A stretch of 64,000 nt of DNA from Betaproteobacteria bacterium (lineage in GTDB: Bacteria > Pseudomonadota > Gammaproteobacteria > Burkholderiales > Burkholderiaceae_C). A program made the translations under genes and the position numbers. Below are positions 7,929 to 17,124 of the stretch, one piece after another; within the stretch, counting starts at the first letter, position 1; the number at the start of each line of letters is the position of its first letter. The notes below the pieces were generated by a model. That model searched no databases and was not told the DNA's origin. It saw only the letters and a list, made by a program, of their open reading frames with translations. The stretch is taken from positions 124,001-188,000 of the forward strand of contig JADJWD010000007.1 in NCBI GenBank assembly GCA_016716535.1, in the 5' to 3' direction.

Positions 7929-9023
7929 TCACTTCGGCCGCGGCGCCTTCAGCTTCGCATCCGGCCGGCTCAGCGTTCCCTTGCGCACCTCGCCCACCGC
8001 CTGCACCAGCGCGCGCGCGACGTTGCGCACTTCTTCCTGCACCGCAATGTCGGCGTCCAGCGTGTCGTGGCTGGTGGCGTACGGCGCGTAGTAGCCGATG
8101 AAGCGGTCGAGCCGCGCCTGCGCGCCGGCGTCGACGAGGCCCATCCAGTCGAGCCAGTCGCACAGCGCGCGGCGCACGCCCTCGATGCCGGCGACGTCGC
8201 CGTGCACGACCACGCCGTAGGCGCGCCCCGCGAGGTGCTTGGGGTACGGCCAGCCGGCGAGCTCGATCTCCTTGGCCTTGGCCGGGTCCTTGCCGCCGGT
8301 GCGCGTCGGGTCGGGGTTGCCGCCGTCGGCGCAGACGAGGCGGTCCATCATCAGCTTCAGCGGGCTCGCGACCTGGTACCAGTACACCGGCGTCACGACG
8401 AGCACGCCGTGCGCGGCGACCCAGCGCTCGTAGATCTCGCCCATCCAGTCGCCGGTCTGGCCGAGCGCGTGGTTCGGGTAGCAGCTGCACGGCCAGTGGC
8501 ACAGCGGCATCGCGGTGGACACGCAGCCCTTGCACGGGTGGATGTGGTGCGCGTAGTCCGAGGCGAGGTGGCTCAGGTCGAGCACGTCGACGTCGATGCC
8601 GCCTTGGCCGCTGTCGCCCGCCAGCGCCTCGCGCGCCACCTGCGCCAGCCGCCACGTCTTCGACATCTCGCCGGGGCACGTGCCGTCGTTGCGCGAGGCA
8701 CCGGCGACGACGAGCACGCGCGAGGGTGTCGCCGCCTCGCCCCAGCGCTTCTGCGCAGCGGCCAGCCGCGCGCGTGTCGCCAGCCACTCTTCGGACAACT
8801 CGAACTTCGGGTCGGCAAAACCCGGCCCGGCGGCGCGCGCGCGGCCCGATTTGCGGCCCTGCTGGTACGCCTCCCACGCGATGACCTCGATGCGGCCGAG
8901 CGCCTCGCGCTCGCGGTCGAAGGCGGGGTCGAAGAAGCGATGGCGGAACTGCCGGCCGAACGCCTCGCGGTCCATCATGTCGGGCGCCTGGCCTTTGCGC
9001 ACCTGCACGCGGGGTGAATCCAT
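7929..9023 (-). CDS. Flavodoxin-fold NAD(P)H-dependent oxidoreductase, cysteine-rich
   Basis: This 364-residue protein has a flavodoxin-like core (about residues 100-320). VLVVAGASRNDGTCPGE forms the phosphate loop, and VVTPVYWYQVASPLKLMMDRL is typical of NADPH-dependent FMN reductases. Between them lies a cysteine cluster, PCKGCVST followed by CHWPCSCYPN, like the region that binds iron-sulfur clusters in iron-sulfur flavoproteins. This suggests an FMN plus Fe-S redox protein. The N-terminal 90 residues are basic and unassigned. ATG 9023 is preferred; upstream sequence is Arg/Ala-rich and unlike the protein. Partner and substrate are unknown. Confidence 0.82.
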   Translation of the reverse strand: MDSPRVQVRKGQAPDMMDREAFGRQFRHRFFDPAFDREREALGRIEVIAWEAYQQGRKSGRARAAGPGFADPKFELSEEWLATRARLAAAQKRWGEAATPSRVLVVAGASRNDGTCPGEMSKTWRLAQVAREALAGDSGQGGIDVDVLDLSHLASDYAHHIHPCKGCVSTAMPLCHWPCSCYPNHALGQTGDWMGEIYERWVAAHGVLVVTPVYWYQVASPLKLMMDRLVCADGGNPDPTRTGGKDPAKAKEIELAGWPYPKHLAGRAYGVVVHGDVAGIEGVRRALCDWLDWMGLVDAGAQARLDRFIGYYAPYATSHDTLDADIAVQEEVRNVARALVQAVGEVRKGTLSRPDAKLKAPRPK

Positions 9024-9119
9024 CGTCGGCCTCCGGGCGGCGCTTCGCGCCTTGTTGGGGCTGCGATCGCAGCAATCGGCATTCCGTGCGGGGCATGCGC
9101 CTTGCCTCGGCCGGCGACC

Positions 9120-9374
9120 ATGCCTGTGCAACCGGGTCGCCACCCCGCGGCGGCGTCACCGTCACCACCGTCGCCGCCGTCGCCCCCGCCAACGCCACGG
9201 CCGTTGCCGGCGGCGGCGCCGCCCGACCTCACCTCCGTGGCCGGCGAAGAAGACCCCGGCGCCGCGCTCGACGGCGAGGACGAGCCGGCTCTGTGCAGCC
9301 TTTGCCATGGCACGGGCCGCGTGCAGGCGGCGGCATGCCCGGCCTGCGGCGGGCGCGGCACGCGGGCGCGCTGA
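9120..9374 (+). CDS. Small protein with CxxCxGxG zinc-ribbon motif
   Basis: This 84-residue frame ends in CSLCHGTGRVQ followed by CPACGGRGTRAR, two CxxCxGxG units spaced like half of a DnaJ-type zinc finger. The N-terminal half is Pro/Ser/Ala-rich and probably disordered, and the middle is acidic (GEEDPGAALDGEDEP). Zinc binding and a role in protein or nucleic-acid contact are inferences. The DnaJ J domain is absent. ATG 9120 or 9102 can serve as start. It is divergent from the flavodoxin-fold gene, and its stop lies 22 bases before the poly-G stretch, so its 3' context may be unreliable. Confidence 0.55.
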   Translation: MPVQPGRHPAAASPSPPSPPSPPPTPRPLPAAAPPDLTSVAGEEDPGAALDGEDEPALCSLCHGTGRVQAAACPACGGRGTRAR

Positions 9375-9396
9375 AGCGCGGCGCACCCTCACCTCT

Positions 9397-9533
<137 letters not shown>

Positions 9534-9654
9534 GAGGTCGTCGCTGCCACCGCACCGCCGCGGCGGCGCCGCGCGGCCCGCGGCACGCCGGCGCCGATCG
9601 AGCCCGCCGCTACACTGCCGCGGCCGTCGCGCGTCAACCGAACCGCCGCCATTC

Positions 9655-12600
9655 ATGCAGGGACAGCTCTTCACCCAGGACTTCCTGCGCCATGGCATTC
9701 GCGAGACACCGCCCTACCAGGCGCTGGATGAAGAGGCATTCACCGCCTTCCAAAGCCGGCTGCACGCCCTCTTCGCGCCCCTGAGCGCCGACAGCACCCT
9801 CAACGAGGCGCAGACCGAACAACTGATCATCGAGCGCGTGCTGGTGGAACTCGGCTGGGCCGACGACTTCCTGCCGCAGGTCAACCTCAGCGGCAAGCGC
9901 CGCGAGGACGTGCCCGACATCCTGCTCTTTGCCGACGCCGCCCGCCGTGGCGCGGCACTGGCCGAAACACGCGACGACCGCCGCTACCGGCACGGCCTGG
10001 CCATCCTCGAAGCCAAGCGCTGGCTGCGCCCGCTCGACCGCGGCGACGCCGGCGAGCCGGCCGACCCCGGCGCGCCCTCGTCGCAGATGTTGCGCTACCT
10101 CAGCCGCGCCGAACTGACGAGCGATCGCGCCGTCAAGTGGGGCGTGCTCACCAACGGCGGCACCTGGCGCCTGTACTGGCAGGACGCGCGCTCGCGCGCC
10201 GAGGAGTTCCTCGAACTCGACATCGCAGCGCTGCTGGGCGTGCCCGGTGTCGCCGCCGAACCCGAGGGCTTCGAGCCCGCGCACGGGCTCAAGCTCTTCT
10301 TCCTGCTCTTCAACCGCGCCGCTTTCCTGACGCAGACCTGGGACCGCGAAGGACGCACCTTCCACGCCTACGCGCGCAACGAAGCGCGCGCCTACGAGGA
10401 GAAGGTGTCGGCCGACCTCGGCCAGCGTGTCTTCGACGACATCTTCCCGACGCTCGCGCACGCGCTGGCCAAGGGCGACTTGCAGGCGCGCATGGAGAAG
10501 ACCGGCTACGGCAGCTTCACGCGCAACCGCTACACCGCCGACTACCTGGCCGAGGTGCGCGAGGCGACGCTTGTCCTGCTGTACCGCCTGCTGTTCCTCT
10601 TCTACGCCGAAGACCGGCGCCTGCTGCCGGTGGACGACCCGCGCTACCGCGACTACAGCGTGCGCGCGCTGCGCGAGGAGGTGCGCGACAAGGTCGACGC
10701 GGGGGCGAAGTGGTCTGGCACATTGGTGCGCCTGTGGCTGGCGCTGAAGGGTGCCTTTGAACTGATCGACCTGGGCGACGACACCATCGGCATACCGGCC
10801 TACAACGGCGGCCTGTTCAACCGCAGTCGTTCGCTGCTGCTCGAACGCACGCGCGTGCCCGACGCCGTGCTCGCGCCGATCATCGACATGCTCGGCCGCC
10901 GCACCGAGGAGGTGCTGCGCGGCTGGATCAACTACCGCGACCTCTCGGTCAGCCACCTCGGCGGCATCTACGAGCGGCTGCTCGAGTACAGCCTCGTGCA
11001 CGAGGTGCAGGCCGAGGACGACTACCGCGACAAGCCCGAGATCGACCGCATCGTCGCGCGCCCGGCCAGCTTCGCGCGCAAGACCTCGGGCAGCTACTAC
11101 ACGCACGACGACCTCGTGCGCCTGATCCTGCGCGAAAGCGTCGGCCTGCTCGCCGACGAGCGGCAGGCGGCGTTCGACAAGCTCGTCGCCGGCTGGAAGA
11201 AGAAGACCTCGCTGACGCCGGCCGACTGGGAGCGCCTGGACGCCGCCGACCCGGCGAGCACGATGCTCGAGCTGAAGGTCTGCGACCCGGCGATGGGCAG
11301 CGGCCACTTCCTCGTCGCGCTGGTGGACTTCCTGGCCGACCGCGTGCTCGAAGCGGCCACCGCAGCGCAGCTCCTGGTGGCCGCGCAGCCGTGGGCGGCG
11401 CATCTGATCGAACGCGGCCGGCCGTGGGAAAGCCCGCTCGTGGCGCGCATCGCGCACATCCGAGCCTCCATCCGCAAGCAGGCCAGCGAGCACGGCTGGC
11501 GCGTCACCGACGCGCAGCTCGACGACCGCCACATCGTGCGCCGCATGGTGCTGAAGAAGAGCCTCTATGGCGTGGACAAGAACGCGATGGCGGTGGAACT
11601 CGCCAAGACGGCGCTGTGGCTGCACACCTTCACCGTCGGCGCGCCGCTGAGCTTCCTCGACCACCACCTGAAACACGGCGACAGCCTGCACGGCGAGCGG
11701 CTCGCCGACGTGCAGCGTGGCCTGCACGCGCTCGGCACGCTCTTCCAGCAGGCCGAGATGCAGCGGCTGGAATTCGCGGCGAAGAACCTGGCGCAGGTGG
11801 CCGACTTCACCGATGTCGACATCGCCGAGGTGCGCCTGTCCCGGCAGCTGGCCGAAGAGGCCGAGGCGAAGGTGGCGCCGCTGCACGCGCTCATGGACTT
11901 CTGGCGCGCGCTGCGCTGGCTCGCCCCGGGCTGGCCGCCGGAGAAGGCGGCGCGGCTGGCGAAGCTCGGCGACGAGGCGCTGCGCCAGGCGCTGCCCGAA
12001 GTGCTGTCGCCCGAGCGCAATCTCGTTGCGCTGCTGCACGCGGGCCAGGTCGAAGGCGACGGCGCCGCCGTTCCTTCCGTTCGCGCCGCCAACGACCTGC
12101 TGGCGCGCGTGCGCCGGCTCGCCGCCGAGGAGCGCTTCTTCCACTGGTGGACCGCCTTTCCCACTGCGTTCGCCGGCAAGGCGCCGGGCTTCGACGCGGT
12201 GATCGGCAACCCACCCTGGGACCGCATCAAGCTGCAGGAGGTGGAGTGGTTTGCCGAGCGCGAGCCGGCCATCGCGCGCGAGCCGCGCGCCGCCGACCGC
12301 AAGGCGCTGATCGCGACGCTGCAGAAGAAGGGTGCGCCGCTGGCCGCCGAATACACGCTGGCGGTGCAGCGCGCCGAAGCGAACGCGCGCGTGCTGGCCA
12401 AGGCCGGCGACTACCCGCTGCTCGGCGGCGGCGACGTGAACCTGTACAGCCTCTTCGTCGAGCGTGCGCAGGCGCTCGTGAAGCCCGACGGCGTGGTGGC
12501 GCTGCTGACGCCCAGCGGCATCGCCGCCGACAAGGGCGCGGCGACGTTCTTTCGCAGCATCGCGACGACGAAGCGGCTGGGCGCGCTGTTCGACTTCGAG

Positions 12601-13929
12601 AACCGTCGGGGCCTTTTCCCCGACGTGGACTCGCGCTTCAAGTTCTGCACGCTCGTGTTCGGCGGCGAGGCGCGCACGTTCGCGGCGTCCCGCTGTGCGT
12701 TCTTCCTGCACACGCTGGCCGACCTCGACACGCCCGGGCGCACGCTGGCGCTGACGGCGGCCGACTTCGCGCTGATGAATCCCAACACCGGCGCCGCGCC
12801 GGTGTTCCGCAGCGCGCGCGACCTGGCCATCACGCGCGGCATCTACGAGCGGCTGCCGGTGCTGGCGCGTCGCAGCGACGCATCGGAGTCGAAAGGCAGG
12901 TCGGCGGATCGGGTGACGTGGCCGGTGGTCTATCAGCGTGTCTTCGACATGACCATGGACTCGAAGCTGTTCTGCACCGCAGCCGAATTGAGGAAGCGAG
13001 GCTTCGTCCCCGCCGGGCCAGGCCGCTGGAGCCAGGCCGGCGACGAGGCGCTGCCGCTGTACGTCGGCCGCATGGTCCACCAGTACGACCACCGCCACGC
13101 CGACGTGACGGTGAACGAAGCGAACCTGCACGTCGCCGCCCTGGGTGAAGCACTGAACGCTACGCGCAAGGGCGATCCGGGCGCCGTCGTCGTGCCGCAG
13201 TACTGGGTGCTCGCCAGCGAGGCGCCGCAGGTCTCGCGGTCCTGGACCATCGGCTTTCGCGACATCGCCCGGGCCACCGACGTGCGCACGATGATCGCGG
13301 CGATCGTTCCGAGCGCGGTCGCAGGCAACACGTTGCCGCTGCTGCGAACCGATCCCGCCCGCGTGCCGCACGGCAAGGCCGCCTGCCTGCTGGCGCTGCT
13401 CAACTCGCTCGTCTTCGACTACGTGGCGCGGCAGAAGGCGCAGACGACGCACCTGAACTGGTACATCGTCGAACAGCTCCCCGTCGTCCCGCCCGAGCGC
13501 TTCGACGACCCGCTGCCACCCGCCTTCGCCGAGCACCTGCGCGCGGCCGGCCTGATGAACGGCCGCCACCCGCATCCGACGATCGCCGACTTCGTCGTGC
13601 CGCAGGTGCTGGCGCTGAGCTACACCGCGCACGACCTCGCCGAGTTCGCGCGCGACCTCGGCTACGTCGACGAGGCCGGCCACGTGCTGCCGCCCGTCCG
13701 CTGGGACGACGAAGACCGCCGACAGCGCCGCGCCGCGCTCGACGCGCTCTTCTTCCACCTCTACGGCCTGGGCGCGGACGACGCGGCCTACGTGCTCGAC
13801 ACCTTCCCGATCGTGCGCGAGCAGGACGAGGCGGCGTTCGGCCGCTACCGCACGAAGGACGACGTGCTCGCGCTGCTGGCGCTGCTGCCGGTGCCGGCGC
13901 CGCCCCTGGCCGAGGCGGCGGCCGCGTAG
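9655..13929 (+). CDS. Type IIG-like restriction enzyme/N6-adenine methyltransferase
   Basis: This 1424-residue protein combines nuclease and methyltransferase. The N-terminal domain shows a PD-(D/E)xK pattern: VPDILLF (D88) and LAILEAKRW (E119, K121). A helical connector includes HLGGIYERLLEYSLVHE and a GSYYTHDDLVRLIL segment before the methylase. Methylase motif I is DPAMGSGHF (D544 onward) and motif IV is NPPW (852-855), the gamma-class N6-adenine arrangement. The C-terminal third is probably the target-recognition region. It resembles Eco57I-type single-chain enzymes. No separate specificity, BREX or DISARM genes flank it. ATG 9655 begins MQGQLFTQDFL; the frame is open farther left only through the poly-G tract. 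Recognition sequence is unknown. Confidence 0.88.
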   Translation: MQGQLFTQDFLRHGIRETPPYQALDEEAFTAFQSRLHALFAPLSADSTLNEAQTEQLIIERVLVELGWADDFLPQVNLSGKRREDVPDILLFADAARRGAALAETRDDRRYRHGLAILEAKRWLRPLDRGDAGEPADPGAPSSQMLRYLSRAELTSDRAVKWGVLTNGGTWRLYWQDARSRAEEFLELDIAALLGVPGVAAEPEGFEPAHGLKLFFLLFNRAAFLTQTWDREGRTFHAYARNEARAYEEKVSADLGQRVFDDIFPTLAHALAKGDLQARMEKTGYGSFTRNRYTADYLAEVREATLVLLYRLLFLFYAEDRRLLPVDDPRYRDYSVRALREEVRDKVDAGAKWSGTLVRLWLALKGAFELIDLGDDTIGIPAYNGGLFNRSRSLLLERTRVPDAVLAPIIDMLGRRTEEVLRGWINYRDLSVSHLGGIYERLLEYSLVHEVQAEDDYRDKPEIDRIVARPASFARKTSGSYYTHDDLVRLILRESVGLLADERQAAFDKLVAGWKKKTSLTPADWERLDAADPASTMLELKVCDPAMGSGHFLVALVDFLADRVLEAATAAQLLVAAQPWAAHLIERGRPWESPLVARIAHIRASIRKQASEHGWRVTDAQLDDRHIVRRMVLKKSLYGVDKNAMAVELAKTALWLHTFTVGAPLSFLDHHLKHGDSLHGERLADVQRGLHALGTLFQQAEMQRLEFAAKNLAQVADFTDVDIAEVRLSRQLAEEAEAKVAPLHALMDFWRALRWLAPGWPPEKAARLAKLGDEALRQALPEVLSPERNLVALLHAGQVEGDGAAVPSVRAANDLLARVRRLAAEERFFHWWTAFPTAFAGKAPGFDAVIGNPPWDRIKLQEVEWFAEREPAIAREPRAADRKALIATLQKKGAPLAAEYTLAVQRAEANARVLAKAGDYPLLGGGDVNLYSLFVERAQALVKPDGVVALLTPSGIAADKGAATFFRSIATTKRLGALFDFENRRGLFPDVDSRFKFCTLVFGGEARTFAASRCAFFLHTLADLDTPGRTLALTAADFALMNPNTGAAPVFRSARDLAITRGIYERLPVLARRSDASESKGRSADRVTWPVVYQRVFDMTMDSKLFCTAAELRKRGFVPAGPGRWSQAGDEALPLYVGRMVHQYDHRHADVTVNEANLHVAALGEALNATRKGDPGAVVVPQYWVLASEAPQVSRSWTIGFRDIARATDVRTMIAAIVPSAVAGNTLPLLRTDPARVPHGKAACLLALLNSLVFDYVARQKAQTTHLNWYIVEQLPVVPPERFDDPLPPAFAEHLRAAGLMNGRHPHPTIADFVVPQVLALSYTAHDLAEFARDLGYVDEAGHVLPPVRWDDEDRRQRRAALDALFFHLYGLGADDAAYVLDTFPIVREQDEAAFGRYRTKDDVLALLALLPVPAPPLAEAAAA

Positions 13930-13957
13930 CGCAGCGGCCCGCCGCGCACGCCGCCGT

Positions 13958-15403
13958 TCAGCCGATGACTTCAGGCCAGCGCGTGTGGAACCACTCGCCG
14001 GACGGCTTGTCCACCCGCTCGTACGTGTGCGCGCCGAAGAAGTCGCGCTGCGCCTGCAGCAGGTTCGCCGGCAGCCGCGCGCTGCGGTAGGCGTCGTAGT
14101 AGGCGAGCGAGGCGCTCATCGCCGGCACCGGCACGCCGGCGTGCACGGCGCTGGCGACGACCTCGCGCCAGGCGCCTTGGGCGCGGTTGAGCGCCGCCTC
14201 GGCAAACGGCGCGAGCATCAGGTTGGCCGGCGCGGCGCCGGCATGGCGGTAAGCCTCGGCGATGTGGCCGAGGAACCGCGCGCGGATGATGCAGCCGCCG
14301 CGCCAGATGCGCGCGATGCCGCCGAGGTCGAGGTTCCAGCCCTTCCTCGCGCTCATCGTCGCCATCAGGTCCAGGCCCTGCGCGTAGCTGACGATCTTGC
14401 TCGCGTACAGCGCCTCGTGCAGCCGGGGCACGAGCACGGCCGGGTCGATGCCCAGCCGGCCCGCAGGCCCTTGCAGCCGCGTGCTCGCCGCCACGCGCGC
14501 CGCCTTCATCGAACTGAGCACCCGCGCCTCGACGGCGGCGTTGATCGTGCTGACCACCACCGCGTTGTCGGCGGCGCTGGCCAGCGTCCACTGGCCGGTG
14601 CCCTTCTGCCCGGCCTTGTCGAGGATCACGTCGACGAGCGGCGCGCCGGTGTCGGCATCGCGCTGCTCGAGGATGCGCGCGGTGATCTCGATCAGGTAGC
14701 TTTGCAGCTCGCCTTCGTTCCACTGCGCGAAGACGGCGGCCATCGCGTCGGTGCTCATGCCGGCGGCCTGCATCAGCGCGTAGGCCTCGCAGATCAGCTG
14801 CATGTCGCCGTACTCGATGCCGTTGTGCACCATCTTCACGTAGTGGCCGGCGCCGCCTTCGCCGATGTGCATCACGCACGGCTCGCCAGGCGCGGGGCCC
14901 ACGCGTGCGGCGATGCTCTCGAAGATCGGCCGCAGCACCTGCCACGTGCTGGCCGGCCCGCCGGGCATGATCGACGGGCCCTTGCGCGCGCCCTCCTCGC
15001 CGCCGGAGACGCCGGCGCCGACGAAGCGCAGGCCGCGCGCGGCGAGCGCGGCGTCGCGCCGCTCGGTGTCGGCGTAGTGGCTGTTGCCGCCGTCGATGAC
15101 GATGTCGTCCTTGTCCAAGAGCGGCACGAGCTGCTCGATGACGGCGTCCACCGCGGCGCCCGCCTTCACCATCAACATGATCGTGCGCGGCCGCGCCAGC
15201 GAGGCGACGAATTCGGCCAGCGTGCGCGTGCCGTGGATGCGCCGGCCCGGTTGCGCGGCGACGAAGGCCTCGGTCGCCTCGGCGCTGCGGTTGAACACGC
15301 TCACCGCGAAGCCGCGGCTCTCGATGTTCAGCACGAGGTTCTGGCCCATCACGGCCAGGCCGATCAGGCCGAAGGGGTTCTGGCGGGCGGCGGTGTCGGG
15401 CAT
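13958..15403 (-). CDS. gnd: 6-phosphogluconate dehydrogenase, decarboxylating
   Basis: This 481-residue cytoplasmic enzyme oxidatively decarboxylates 6-phosphogluconate to ribulose 5-phosphate with NADP in the pentose phosphate pathway. It has the nucleotide-binding GLAVMGQNL at the N terminus, IVIDGGNSHYADT, VSGGEEGARKGPSIMPGG, the catalytic-region HYVKMVHNGIEYGD, the helix LDKAGQKGTGQWT, and ARIWRGGCIIR in the C-terminal domain. Length is that of the long, dimeric form. ATG 15403 is preferred over the upstream start at 15433, whose extra ten residues are not conserved. It converges with the restriction-methylase gene. No zwf or pgl gene is adjacent. Confidence 0.96.
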   Translation of the reverse strand: MPDTAARQNPFGLIGLAVMGQNLVLNIESRGFAVSVFNRSAEATEAFVAAQPGRRIHGTRTLAEFVASLARPRTIMLMVKAGAAVDAVIEQLVPLLDKDDIVIDGGNSHYADTERRDAALAARGLRFVGAGVSGGEEGARKGPSIMPGGPASTWQVLRPIFESIAARVGPAPGEPCVMHIGEGGAGHYVKMVHNGIEYGDMQLICEAYALMQAAGMSTDAMAAVFAQWNEGELQSYLIEITARILEQRDADTGAPLVDVILDKAGQKGTGQWTLASAADNAVVVSTINAAVEARVLSSMKAARVAASTRLQGPAGRLGIDPAVLVPRLHEALYASKIVSYAQGLDLMATMSARKGWNLDLGGIARIWRGGCIIRARFLGHIAEAYRHAGAAPANLMLAPFAEAALNRAQGAWREVVASAVHAGVPVPAMSASLAYYDAYRSARLPANLLQAQRDFFGAHTYERVDKPSGEWFHTRWPEVIG

Positions 15404-15506
15404 GTGAGGGCAGCCAAGCGAGCGGTGCGGCACTGTAGCGGCCAGCCGCTACAGTCTTCGGCGCCGCTGCACCGACTCCCGCCGATAGACGCCCGAAAGG
15501 CCGCCG

Positions 15507-15887
15507 ATGATCCAAGGCATGAACCACTTCACCATCACCGCCGAAGACCGCGCGGCGACGCTCGGCTTCTACTGCGGCCTGCTGGGCCTGGTCGAAGGGC
15601 ACCGGCCCGACCTCGGCTTCCCCGGCGCGTGGCTCTATCCGCCCGGCGGCACGCAGGCGGTGCTGCACATCTACTGGGACCGGCCCATGCCCGCGCAGCG
15701 CACCGGCGTCATCGACCACATGGCGTTCACGGCGCGTGACCTGAAGGCGGTGAAGGCGCGCTTCGACGAGCGCGGGCTGAAGTACGACCTGCGGCGGCAG
15801 GCCGGCGCCGGCACGTGGCAGCTCTTCAGCCTCGACCCGAACGGCGCGAAGGTCGAGCTCGACTTCGACCCGGCCGAGACGATTTGA
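15507..15887 (+). CDS. VOC (glyoxalase/bleomycin-resistance fold) protein
   Basis: This 126-residue protein has a single vicinal-oxygen-chelate module. Possible metal ligands are His7 in MNHFTI, a His in VIDHMAFTA, and a Glu in AKVELDFD near the C terminus, with the usual fold pattern of two beta-alpha-beta-beta-beta units. The FSLDPNGAKVEL segment is typical. The family includes glyoxalases, extradiol dioxygenases and resistance proteins; this short form does not indicate a substrate. It lies 30 bases upstream of an MDR oxidoreductase in the same direction, so the two are probably cotranscribed and may act on related aromatic or carbonyl compounds. Confidence 0.85.
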   Translation: MIQGMNHFTITAEDRAATLGFYCGLLGLVEGHRPDLGFPGAWLYPPGGTQAVLHIYWDRPMPAQRTGVIDHMAFTARDLKAVKARFDERGLKYDLRRQAGAGTWQLFSLDPNGAKVELDFDPAETI

Positions 15888-15917
15888 ACGAACACCGCGA
15901 ACCAGGAGGAACCCGCG

Positions 15918-16937
15918 ATGAGACAGATGCGCCTCGGCCGCCCACCCAGCCTCGATGCCCTGGCCCTGCACACCACCGAGCCGCGCAAGCCCGGCCCCGG
16001 TGAAGTGCTCGTGCGCGTGCAAGCCAGCTCACTGAACTACCACGACTACGTCGTCGTGATCGGCGAGATCCCCACCGCCGACGGCCGCGTGCCGATGTCC
16101 GACGGCGCCGGCGAAGTGGTCGAGGTCGGCCCGCCGTTGCCTGACGGCTCACCGGTTCCGTTCGCAACAGGCGACCGCGTGATGAGCCTGTTCTTCCCGC
16201 GCTGGCACGACGGCCCGGTGACGCAGGAGCGCACCGGCGGCGTGCCCGGCGACAACGTCGACGGCTTCGCCAGCGAAGTCGTCACCGTGCCGGCGAGCTG
16301 GCTGACGCGCCAGCCCGGCGGCTATTCACACGCCGAGGCGGCGACGCTGCCGTGCGCGGCGCTGACCGCCTGGCGCGCGCTGATGGTCGACGGCCCGCTC
16401 ATGCCCGGCGAAGTGGTCGTCGTGCAGGGCACGGGCGGCGTCTCGGTGTTCGCCGCGCAGTTCGCGAAGGCGGCCGGCGCGACGGTGATCGCCACCTCGT
16501 CGTCCGACGAGAAGCTCGAGCGGATGAAGGCGCTCGGCGCCGACCACCTCGTCAACTACCAGCGCCAGCCGCAGTGGGCCAAGGCGGTGGCGGAGTTCAC
16601 CGGCGGACGCGGCGCCGACCACGTCGTCGAGGTCGGCGGCTCGGGCACGCTGGCGCAGTCGCTGCGCGCGGCGCGTGTCGGCGGCCACGTCTCGATGATC
16701 GGCGTGCTTTCGGGGCGCGAGGGCAACGTGAACACGGCGCTGCTGATGTGGAAGAACATCCGGCTGCAAGGCGTGACCGTCGGCAGCCGCGCGCACCAGC
16801 TCGACATGGTGCGGGCCATCGAGGCGAACGGGCTGAAGCCGGTGATCGACGTGCGCTTTCCGCTCGAGCAGCTGGCCGATGCGTTCCGGCACCAGAAGGC
16901 GGGCAAGCACTTCGGGAAGATCGTGCTGGAAATCTGA
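15918..16937 (+). CDS. MDR superfamily NAD(P)-dependent oxidoreductase (quinone-reductase-like)
   Basis: This 339-residue medium-chain dehydrogenase/reductase has PGPGEVLVRVQASSLNYHD, the glycine-rich VVVQGTGGVSVFAAQFAK for NAD(P) binding, and a GADHLVNY segment. The cysteines that bind structural zinc are absent, and the usual catalytic zinc ligand cysteine is replaced in NYHDYVV. It is therefore closer to zinc-free quinone oxidoreductases or reductases of the zinc-independent group, although databases often label such proteins alcohol dehydrogenase. An AGGAGGA site lies nine bases before the ATG. It follows the VOC gene closely. Confidence 0.88.
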   Translation: MRQMRLGRPPSLDALALHTTEPRKPGPGEVLVRVQASSLNYHDYVVVIGEIPTADGRVPMSDGAGEVVEVGPPLPDGSPVPFATGDRVMSLFFPRWHDGPVTQERTGGVPGDNVDGFASEVVTVPASWLTRQPGGYSHAEAATLPCAALTAWRALMVDGPLMPGEVVVVQGTGGVSVFAAQFAKAAGATVIATSSSDEKLERMKALGADHLVNYQRQPQWAKAVAEFTGGRGADHVVEVGGSGTLAQSLRAARVGGHVSMIGVLSGREGNVNTALLMWKNIRLQGVTVGSRAHQLDMVRAIEANGLKPVIDVRFPLEQLADAFRHQKAGKHFGKIVLEI

Positions 16938-17044
16938 CAGTCACGCGGCAACGACCGCTACCGCGCCGTCTGCCCGGCCTGTTACTACGCCGGGGACGGC
17001 GTCGATGCGACAAGGGCGCCGGAGTTGTTCGGGTAGGGGAGACA

Positions 17045-17064
17045 GCCAACCCGCGCGGGTTGGC
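17045..17064. promoter_or_regulatory. 20-bp perfect palindrome upstream of the caspase-fold gene
   Basis: The sequence GCCAACCCGCGCGGGTTGGC is its own reverse complement over 20 bases. It lies 107 bases after the MDR stop and 60 bases before the caspase-fold gene. It could be an operator for a dimeric regulator or a hairpin at the 3' end of the VOC-MDR transcript. No T-tract follows on the plus strand, so a classical intrinsic terminator is less likely. Confidence 0.5.
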
Positions 17065-17124
17065 CGGCGCTAGCATCGCCGCCTCGACAAAGGTGCGGCT
17101 AGAAAGCCCGCGGGAGGTGCAGCA

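Noticed and set aside
9634..13758. Very long open frame on the minus strand opposite the restriction-methylase gene
   Set aside because: It is the GC-rich antisense shadow: its translation is rich in Arg, Ala, Val, His and Gln and has no recognisable domains.
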